Assembly: GCA_026770575.1 (NCBI GenBank)
Contig: MU657218.1
Location: 1-49,300 of the forward strand
Length of the DNA stretch: 49,300 nt
Source: Pelagophyceae sp. CCMP2097
Lineage: Eukaryota > Sar > Pelagophyceae
Reading direction: 5' to 3'
The translations under genes were made by a program, and so were the position numbers. The notes under the pieces were generated by a model. It made no database searches and was not told where the DNA came from. It worked only from the letters and a program-made list of their open reading frames with translations. Shown one piece after another: positions 41,973 through 49,300 of this stretch. The stretch's first letter is position 1; the number at the start of each line of letters is the position of its first letter.

Positions 41973-43013
41973 ATGCTCGGCCTGCTGCTCCTCGTCGCGC
42001 CGATCACGGCGCTGGTGGCCCCTGCGACGGTGTCGCAGCGGTCCGTCGCGCAGAACGCCTTCTTCAACAAGAAGGCCCCGGCGCAGCAGCAGCAGCGCCG
42101 CGTCGAGTTCGACGCCTCGACGGCCCTCGGCGCCCAGGCCCCGACGGGCTTCTGGGATCCCCTCGGCATCAGTGATTTTGCGGCGTCGAAGGAAAAGGGA
42201 CGAGCGCCGAGGACCGAGGTCGAGAGGGCACGCGCACTGGTGCATTTCTGCGCGGGAGGCGTCGTTCATTGAGCCTCCTTTTCGCACGAAACCCCCTGGA
42301 AACCGTCGTTCGAGACCCGGACTCGACGCGGCACTCACCCGACGCCCGCCCTCGCAGGCACGGGCAAGACCGAGGAGCAATTCGCGCGGTACCGCGAGGT
42401 GGAGCAGAAGCACGGCCGCATCGCTATGATCGCCGTCGTCGGGTACTGCGTGCCCCAGTTCGTCGGCACGTTCGGCGACGTGTGCGTTCCCCGTGTCTTT
42501 ATACAACCGGGGCCTGTAACAACACGGGGCGGCGAGCCGATCTGGGAACGCGGTGACCGCCGCCCTGTGTGGTCACGCCTTGCGATGGGAGCCCCAGAGC
42601 CCTTTTCCGGATCGACGTCTGTCAGGTACCTCTCGACGTCGGAGAAGGTCAAGTTCGCTGACGTGCCCAACGGTGTCCAGGCGCTGTTCAAGATCCCGAC
42701 GCTTGGGCTGCTCCAGATCCTCCTCTTCATCGGTGCGTCTTTGCAGTCGCTCTTCGTCGGAGCCCCGGACTTACACGCTTTCGAATTAGGCATCCTGGAG
42801 ACGCAGTTCCCCAACCAGCGCGGCGACTACGGCACGGGGTATTTCGGTCAGTTTCTCGAGGAGCCGGTCAAGTCGAAGAAGCTCTCCGTCGAGATTTCCA
42901 ACGGCCGCCTCGCCATGCTCGCCATCATGGGCTTGTTCTTCCAGGACGTCGTTTCCAAGGGCCACCCGTTCGACGGGCCGCAGTTCGAACTCGGCACCTT
43001 CACCTCGCTCTAA
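41973..43013 (+). CDS. Fucoxanthin-chlorophyll a/c type light-harvesting protein
   Basis: Four exons: 41973-42171, 42358-42481, 42626-42732, 42790-43013; 217 aa, normal for the family. A signal-peptide-like start (MLGLLLLVAPITALVAPA) and a Ser/Thr/Lys-rich stretch form a bipartite leader for a complex plastid. Mature part: GFWDPLGISTGKTEEQFARY, helix 1 VEQKHGRIAMIAVVGY (chlorophyll-binding E and H), KFADVPNGVQAL, helix 2 LLQILLFIG, and helix 3 VEISNGRLAMLAIMGLFFQ (E/N/R motif). The protein binds chlorophyll a/c and carotenoid in the thylakoid and passes energy to the photosystems. The ASAF-type cleavage motif is TALVAP here. The first donor is GTGATT, chosen by homology and phase. Confidence 0.95.
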
Positions 43014-43032
43014 AGCGGGCCGAGTTGGGCCT

Positions 43033-44247
43033 TTAATCTTTTTGCGCCCGAGAGATCCGCCAAACGACTTTACCGAAGTCCCCCCATGCGCGTGCGGCCG
43101 GTTGGGTGATACGGGCCTGAGGTCGACAATGATGCCAGAGTTCGACAATGATCCAATGCATTTGAGTGCGACGTTCCAGAGCCGCGCCCTCCCGTCGTGG
43201 CTCGCCGTTAAAACGCGCGCGCCGTCGGGCGAGAACGCGCAGCATTCAACGCAATTGGTGTGCTACTCGAGCGTTTTCTGCAGCGTTTCCCGTCTCGGCG
43301 CCCCAGACCCGCGCCGTCTTGTCGTGGCTCGACATCACGACGCGCAGGTCATTGGGTGATAACGTGCTTCTGCAAACGTTGGGTGGAGCATCTTCTGCAG
43401 CGCGCCCGTCTCTGCGTCCCAGATGAACGCCTTATCGTCGCTCGCCGTCACGATGCGCGTGCCGTCGGGCGAGAACGCGCAGCACACGAAACCGGTGTGC
43501 CCCTCGAGCGTCCCCAGCAGCGCGCCCGTCTCGGCGTCCCAGAGCCGCAGCGTCTTGTCGAGGCTCGCTGTCACAACGCGCTCGCCGTCCAGCGAGAACG
43601 CGCAGCAGCGGACGGCGTCGGTGTGCCCTTGAGAAGTCGTCAGCAGCGCGCCCGACTCTGTGTCCCAGAGCCGCGCCGTCTTGTCATGGCTCGAGCCGTC
43701 ACGACGCGCGTGCCGTCGGGCGAGAACGCGCAGCTCATGACAAAGTGGGTGTGTCCCTCGAGCGTCATCTGCAGCGTGCCGGTCTCGACGTCCCAGAGCC
43801 GCGCCGTCCTGTCGAGGCTCGAGCCGTCACAACGCGCGTGCCGTCGGGCGAGAAGGCGCAGCTCATGACGTAGTGGGTGTGTCCCCTGAGCGTCACCAGC
43901 AGCGCGCCCGTCTCGACGTCCCAGAGCCGCGCCGTCCTGTCCTCGCTCGCCGTGACGAGGCGCTGGCCGTCGGGCGAGAACGCGCAGCTCGTGACCTTGG
44001 CGATGTGCCCCTTGAGGATTGCGGTGCTCTTCACAATCCGGTCCTTCCAGACGAGTCTGCGCACGACCGGCGCTACGGCTCGCCCAGCTCGAGCGACTCG
44101 CTTCGTGACGAAGAGCGCGTTCGGCGATGCCGCCAGCCGCAGGATGAGCGCGACGAGCTCGCTCAGTTCAAAGACGACGAGGACCGGCGCGGCGTCGGCG
44201 GCAGGTCGCAGCTTGACGTCGCGCGAGGCTTCGTGAGCGACGTCCAT
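43033..44247 (-). pseudogene. F-box-like/WD40 pseudogene, paralogue of 19314-20372
   Basis: Starts MDVAHEASRDVKL at 44247; LVALILRLAASPNALFVTK and VVRRLVWKDRIV match the paralogue. Seven WD40 repeats can be traced, but the frame breaks at least four times. Two breaks are the same 2-nt insertion: ACGGCTCGAGCC in place of ACGGCGAGCC, near 43816 and 43690. Another shift lies near 43365, another near 43300, and a TAG replaces the Gly codon of a GH dipeptide near 43275. The end overlaps the 3' flank of the light-harvesting gene within 20 bp. It cannot make a full propeller. Confidence 0.88.
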
Positions 44248-44944
44248 GTTGTTCCTCCGCGCCCCGGGCAGGCCCGAGCCGAGGGCGCTGGAGCCGAGGC
44301 CTCGCTCCGGAGCTGCCCGCGGCGGCGCGCGCGTGTGGCGCTCGCGACAATTTTTGGGGATTTTTTTGGAATTTCAATTTCCACTGATCATTGGGACTTG
44401 TTCAAAGCCACCATCGGTGAGCCCAAGAACGCCGCAGGCCCTCCTGGGGGCCGCTCTCGCTCGCCGAGCCCACGCGAGTGTCCCCGCAGTCTCAGAGACG
44501 CCGAAGAAAACTCACCCGCGTGAGGACGCCCTAAAGTTAAGGTCCCTTTCTTGACGACGACTCGGGTAGTCAGTCACCCTTGACTCGCTCCAAAACGGCG
44601 CCACCTCTGCGGGAACTTCCTTGGGCACATCTCGAAGGCGGTCTAGGAGTAATGCCCCGACAACAGATGCGCCGTCCAGATGCGAGAGTAAAAATCCTGG
44701 GGCTCGACGTACTCGCCGTCCGCCCACGCGCCTCCACCATCCCCCAAGCCTGGGCCCGAGTCGACGTCGGTTGCGTGTGGACTGTTCAAAGGCTCCGAGA
44801 CCCAGACCGTCAGGGACGACGGTGGAGCGGCGAGGCCGGGGCAGTTACGCCGATCGCAGCCGGCGAACGCGGAAAACGGGTGATTACGGAGATATGGCCA
44901 CCCTCGTGGCAGCAATCGTGGCGCTGGTTTTCGACGGAGCACGC
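44248..44944. other. Spacer, nothing recognised
   Basis: Between the WD40 pseudogene start and the RA-PH gene stop. A T-rich patch lies at 44350-44395. Open frames are composition artefacts as far as I can tell. Confidence 0.45.
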
Positions 44945-46537
44945 CTAGACCGCCGTGCCCACCGCCTCTGGGCTTGCAGCGCCGTCGGCTTCGGCGTCGG
45001 CCGCGGCGCGCTCCGCGCGATTTTCGGCGTTTGTGATTCGCCGCCGCTCGTCGGCGATCAAGAGCTCGGCCATGGCCAAGTACTCGTTTTCCGTGGCGTG
45101 CGCCGCAGAACGCCGAAGCGCGTCGAGCCACGCCTGAGGAGAGCGCGGTGTGAGTCGCGCGAAGAGTCCTCTTTCCGGCGCGCGTCTCTGCGCATCCGCC
45201 GCCGGGTATGCCGGTCTGGACGCGGCGCTTTTCGAGCTGCTCGGTGCGCGAGTTGGCGCGGAAGACGTAAGAATGGCTAGCCGTTGCAATCTCGAAGCCA
45301 AGAGGCGCGTCCCTCCGGTTCGCCACCTCGCGCACGCCGTTCGAGGCCAGAGAAACGCACGCCGCCGTCGCTCTGCGTTGCACCGCCGTTTCGAGCTCCA
45401 ATGGCGTCAGAGCCGGGCCCGGCCGGTCCGAATCTTCCTTCAAAGGCGCCTTTGGCGTCGCCAGCGCCGCCGCGACGGCCGACCCGGCGCGCCGCGACGT
45501 TTGCGGCGGCGCCGTGGGCGGCGCGGGTGGCGCCAAGCCGGGCGCGCGCGGGTCGTCGCGCCAGTACCAGAGACGATCCTACAGAAGCGGGTTTTCCTTG
45601 CCCGTCCTCGACAAACGATTGCCAGGCCCGTCCACGCTCCGTGCGACTCGCCGTGACACTTACGTTTGCGAGGACGCAGTGCCTCCTGCGCCAGAGGTTT
45701 GGGTCCTTGTCGGATCTTTTCAAAAGAGTCCCTCGGAGTTTGGCGCGTTTTTCCAAGTCCCCTCGGTCGCCGACGTAGCGAGCAAAGGGCGGCCGCTCGT
45801 CTTCCGAAGACGAAGAACCAGACGCGTCACCGCCTAGCCGCCGCTTACGAGCGGTTGCGTCACAAACGCCGACGCACCGAGCTCTACGTCGAGCGGGGCC
45901 GCTGCGGACTCGTGGAGAAAGAACCGCACGTCGTCCCCGTCCACCTGCGCCGATTCTGCCGCCTCCAAACGCAGCCGCGCCACGGCCTCGCGCCGCAGCG
46001 CCAGCAGAGCGTCGCCGGGCTGGAGCGTGCGCACCTAAGCGCCGCCTCGGGCCGCTTCGGCCCCGCCTCCGCTGTGTTGCTCACGCGCCAGGGCGCGCCT
46101 CTGCGCGCGTCTCCGGCGTAGACCATGACGAGGCGCCGAGCAGCGGCGTGCTTTTCGCTTAGACGCAGTTTCTCGGCGACGAGCGAGACTGCGTCCGCCG
46201 CCGTCGTCGCGCCGCCGATTTTCACGCCCGCGTACTCCACCGCAAAGCCCGGCGTGCGCACGCGCAAAAACGCGCCTCCGTCGTCCGCCAACGCCGCGCC
46301 AGGGCGCCGCATCGCGCGGACGAGAGCCGCCGTGCGCCGCGGGGCCTCTGCGGCGCAGACGTGCCGACGCGTCGGCGGAGGCGCGCGGCCGAGCCGCCAC
46401 GAGCGCCGAACCGCGGGGCCGCTCGAGCGACGCTCCAGACGCGACGAGGCCTCGACGCGCTCGTGCGACTCTCGAGGCGCGATCGATTCGATATCGATAT
46501 CGATTTTCGATTTCGTTTTTTGGCGATCACTCGTCAT
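44945..46537 (-). CDS. RA-PH tandem domain protein
   Basis: Exons: 46537-46085 (or from ATG 46312), 46034-45878, 45833-45664, 45578-45222, 45133-44945; 441 aa, or 366 from the inner ATG. The Ras-association/ubiquitin-like fold: AFLRVRTPGFAVEYAGVKIG, AADAVSLVAEKLRLSEKHAA, RLVMVYAG, VRTLQPGDALLALR, VRFFLHES. A Ser/acidic linker follows, then a PH domain: KRAKLRGTLLKRSD, NLWRRRHCVLANDRLWYWRD, a Pro/Ala insert, LGFEIATASHSYVFRANSRT, AWLDALRRSA. A helical tail ends it. RA-PH tandems occur in Grb7 and RIAM/lamellipodin adaptors, which read Ras-like GTPases and phosphoinositides at membranes. That function is inferred from fold only. The intron after 46085 could instead use a GC donor 18 nt earlier. 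Confidence 0.75.
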
Positions 46538-46831
46538 AAAGGGTCCCTCCTTGGCAAACAACTGAACCCCACCTTTGACTCGGGTTTGGCGGTTATTCCC
46601 GCCTGGGGCAGCCCCACCCAGGGTGGATCTTAAGCAAGCAACCCCCATCCAGAGGAAGGGGGTCCGGCCCACTCAATTGTGCCACGCCTCGACGAGCGGG
46701 GTGCTGCACATGGTCGGGGGTCCCGAGCCTGCGGCTCGTTCTGAGGTCTTGTGGGGGGTTCCTGGTCTACGATGCGTCAAAGTGTCTGCTCGTGGAACGC
46801 GGCGCGTCCCCCTGCGGCCCAAAGGCTTCGT

Positions 46832-48116
46832 TCATCGTCTATTAGCGTCGTCGTCTTCTCGCAAATCGAGGCGGACGTCGGCGGCAGCTGCGCAGTTGGC
46901 GTCCTGCCTCCAGACGATGAAGCCGCGTTGGAGGAGCCTTTTTCGAGCGTCGACGCCCCGAACTTGTTGGGCCAAGTCCTGCGCGGCGCCCAAGAACCGC
47001 GCGCGGCCGTCTCTCGGTGAGTCGTCCCACGATTTCTGCCACCTTTCCAGGAAGCCGTGGATGGGGGCGCCTTGGGTGCATGCATGGATGAACGACTTTG
47101 GAAGAACTGCTCGAAAGTCGCGCGGTTCTTGGAGAGCGTCGATGCGGCAAGCAAAGACCAGAGCTTCATACCTCACTCCGGAAGGGCCTTTCCGGAGTAC
47201 GTTGAAGACGTTTAGATCGCCCGCAGGGTCGCACCTACGCTTCTTTCACGCGCAACACCATCCGGCAAGCAAAACTCGCGTTCCTTCCAAGGCGACGCCG
47301 TTGGCGTGGAGCGCGCGGGTGACGGCAGAATGCGAGTCGGCGGCGTCTTGCTCGGTGTAGTCTTGTCGGAGAACATTCATCACGCGGATCACACTGGCTT
47401 CGGCGCCGGCGCCGTACGCTGCCGATAGAGCCGTCGAAACGTCGAAACCGCCCTTTTCGAAGCGCAGGTCCACCTCGTCCACCTCGCCGCAGGTTTCGCG
47501 CGCCAAGCGGACGCGTTCGACGTCGGCTTCGAGGCCAAGAACCCGGAGTTTTGGCGTCTCCGCGCGGCTCTCGCGGCGGCGCTTCTCGACGGCGCCACCA
47601 AACGCGGCGGCCGTTTCCAAAGTCGTCACAGGCAGGAAGCCGTACCCGACGTCGACGAACGTGGCGGCGCCGTTTGCAGGGGCGAGCGCGTCGCCGCAAT
47701 ACGCGAGCACGAAGCCGTCGATCCGGCGGAGCCGGCAACGCGCAGTCTTGCCTACGTCTTGTCTTACAGAGGCTCCGGCCGCCGAGAGGCCGGAGGAGGG
47801 ACCGTCGAGGGGCCTTGAAGCCTTCAATGTAAAGGCCTTGTCTGCATCGGCCCTCGCCAGGCCGCCTCGGACCGTCTCCAGCCCTCGCTAGGCCACAGAG
47901 GACCGCATCCGGCCCTTTCCGGCCGTCTACGGCCCGTCTCCGGCCCTTTCCGGGCATTGTGCCGTCCCGCAGCGGACGCCGCGGCTCACCTTTGGTCGGC
48001 TGTGCTTTTACAATGTTCCCACCCCGCGGCCCTTTGCCGACTCGAGCACAAAGCACACAGCGCAAGAGCGCCAGCCACAGCAGCGTTTGCGCCCACCGCG
48101 GAGCGCCGCGGCTCAT
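46832..48116 (-). CDS. Class I SAM-dependent methyltransferase-like protein
   Basis: Three exons: 48116-47990, 47751-47259, 47171-46832; 319 aa. The start gives a signal peptide (RWAQTLLWLALLRCVLCARV). Then RRIDGFVLAYCG, motif I TFVDVGYGFLPVTTLE, LRVLGLEADVERVRLA (motif II-like acidic residue), VIRVMNVLRQDYTEQDA, LLAGWYEALVFACRID and VLPKSFIHACTQGAPIHGFL with a C-terminal helical part. The layout resembles bacterial methyltransferase-like proteins that I know only as uncharacterised; substrate unknown. The motif-I GxGxG is degenerate (VGYGF), so binding of SAM is likely but not certain. The leader suggests ER or plastid targeting. Confidence 0.8.
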
Positions 48117-48468
48117 GGCCACCGCAGCAGCGGTTTCGCCGCACCGAGCAAGGCCTTAGGTCAAGGTCCCTTTCCGCCGTGTCGCCAAACGAGGCCAACT
48201 TCGCCGAAGCTTAGTACGCGTCAAACGTTTGACCCGTCGGCGCGGGCCCCGCGGGTGACCGGCGAAGCTCTGACGCGCGGCCGTCGTTTCGTCGCAAGAT
48301 ACATTAGTCTCACAGAATAGGGCCTCATAAGCGACGAGGCGGTCTAACGACGTCGCTGACGACGACCGCGGCGGGCTGACGACGACCGCGACGGGCACGG
48401 GCCGCCCCGTATTCGACGCAGCGGCGACGAGCGGGGACACTGCACACTGGTCAGCGTAGGGCATGTTT
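48117..48468. other. Spacer, short repeats only
   Basis: Contains CTGACGACGACCGCG twice (48355-48390). No gene is recognised. Confidence 0.45.
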
Positions 48469-48565
48469 TTAGGAATTACCGTCGAGCTCGCTGATCAAGA
48501 ACGCGTCTCGCTCGGCGCTCGACCGCAGCTTCATCCATTCAAAGTAGGACACGCTGTCGAGCCCG
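48469..48565 (-). pseudogene. Stray copy of a RAP-domain C-terminus
   Basis: About 30 codons ending at 48469 read SYFEWMKLRSSAERDAFLIS, close to PYFEWDALRSSADSEAYLRD of the neighbouring RAP gene. Upstream sequence in the same frame no longer resembles RAP, so this is a terminal fragment, perhaps left by tandem duplication. Confidence 0.75.
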
Positions 48566-48687
48566 CCGCGCGAGTCTTTCGGTGTCGGACACACGTGCGG
48601 TCCGCGCGCCCGCGGTGGACGCTCAGCTATGCGGACGAGGTGCGCAACACGGACCACGTCCACTTGAGCACTCGAGCTTAGTACAAA

Positions 48688-49300
48688 TTACATGGATCCT
48701 CCAGCAGAGGTCATCCTGTCGCGCAAGTACGCTTCGCTGTCGGCGCTCGACCGCAGCGCGTCCCATTCAAAGTACGGCACGTGGACCAGCTTCCAACCCA
48801 GACTGCGCAGCAGCCGCTCCTTGAACTTTGATGTGCCGTCGAGCACGCGGCGGCTGCCATCCGAGGCGCCCACGAGATAATGCGTCGGGCCCTCGAACTC
48901 GAAGGCGACTTTTGAAGCCGGCTGCGCCATGTCGAGGCTGATGCCCTCGGGGGTGACGTGCTCGAACTCGTGCGCCCAGCCGATGCGGGCGAGCGCCGCC
49001 GACACGTCGCGCTGCGTCTGCGATGGCCTCGGCTCTTGGCTGAGATAAGCTGCGCGAAGCTCGGTCTCATGCCGACTCAGAAGCAAAGTCAATGCGCGCT
49101 GCGGCGCCTCCAGTCGGAGATGGATGTAGACTTGATGCAGCTGCGACAGCCCGTCGGGACTGATTTCGCTCATCTCCGCTTCGATTCTCGCAGCAACTGT
49201 CTCGAACAGCGCCGGCGCCTCGACGCCCGCCGTCGAGTAAGCCCACACGGTGTTCGCGAGTGCTTGCGGGTTGAACATCGCTATCTTCTTTGGTGCTTCT
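48688..49300 (-). CDS. RAP-domain protein, 5' part outside the window
   Basis: The frame is open to the right edge (the last residues seen upstream are EAPKKIA), so ATG 49278 is probably internal. Visible: FNPQALANTVWAYSTAGVEA, a helical repeat typical of FAST-kinase/OPR-like organelle RNA proteins, then the RAP domain SKVAFEFEGPTHYL, LDGTSKFKERLLRSLGWKLV, HVPYFEWDALRSS. RAP proteins usually bind RNA in mitochondria or plastids and affect transcript processing or translation. Stop at 48688-48690 (TAA on the minus strand). No intron is seen in the visible part. Confidence 0.9.
   Translation of the reverse strand, partial: EAPKKIAMFNPQALANTVWAYSTAGVEAPALFETVAARIEAEMSEISPDGLSQLHQVYIHLRLEAPQRALTLLLSRHETELRAAYLSQEPRPSQTQRDVSAALARIGWAHEFEHVTPEGISLDMAQPASKVAFEFEGPTHYLVGASDGSRRVLDGTSKFKERLLRSLGWKLVHVPYFEWDALRSSADSEAYLRDRMTSAGGSM

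Noticed and set aside
45884..46672. Single long minus frame taken as one uninterrupted gene
   Set aside because: Its C-terminal part leaves the RA/PH homology; spliced exons give a coherent domain order.

Overview
The window is nuclear DNA of a photosynthetic eukaryote: GC-rich, spliced genes on both strands and no bacterial operon logic. A fucoxanthin-chlorophyll a/c type light-harvesting protein (41973-43013) points to a stramenopile alga. That gene, the GC content and a MYND/RING/Sel1 relic make a pelagophyte (Aureococcus/Pelagomonas-like) the best guess. That is an inference; no rRNA or organelle marker is present.

I rebuilt 15 multi-exon genes by joining reading frames at splice sites where reading phase and family homology both agreed. 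Left to right: an extended-SDR epimerase (+, 1661-3862); Got1 vesicle-transport protein (-, 4775-5643); a Sel1-repeat fragment (+, 5784-6125); a complete 17-exon xanthine dehydrogenase (-, 6507-13062); an NhaC-type Na+/H+ antiporter (+, 13829-16415); COP9 signalosome subunit 4 (-, 17195-19171); a broken WD40 gene (+, 19314-20372); a broken MYND-RING-Sel1 gene (-, 20587-21682); a tubulin-tyrosine-ligase-like enzyme with a membrane anchor (+, 21966-23872); importin-7/8 (-, 23926-28221); a J-domain protein (+, 28220-31304); a zinc-cluster/HAD phosphatase-like protein (-, 31428-33802); RNA polymerase III subunit RPC8 (+, 33976-35122); a hybrid histidine kinase with receiver domain (+, 35384-39572); a leucine-rich-repeat protein (-, 39855-41610); the light-harvesting protein; a WD40 pseudogene paralogous to the first (-, 43033-44247); an RA-PH tandem protein (-, 44945-46537); a secreted or organelle-targeted methyltransferase-like protein (-, 46832-48116); and a RAP-domain protein running off the right edge (-, 48688-49300) with a stray copy of its C-terminus beside it.

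Organisation: strands alternate almost gene by gene, so most neighbours are head-to-head or tail-to-tail with spacers of about 20 to 900 bp. The genes do not form one pathway; most are housekeeping (purine catabolism, secretion, nuclear import, tRNA/5S transcription, ubiquitin-like regulation) beside signalling and photosynthesis genes.

The most unusual signals are in the introns. About 9 of 89 inferred introns need a GC donor, 3' splice sites are mostly TAG rather than CAG, GTGCGT is a common donor, and three unrelated genes carry a related 12-13 nt minisatellite (core ACGGGGAC in the sense strand) filling an intron. No tRNA, rRNA, CRISPR or intact transposon was seen.
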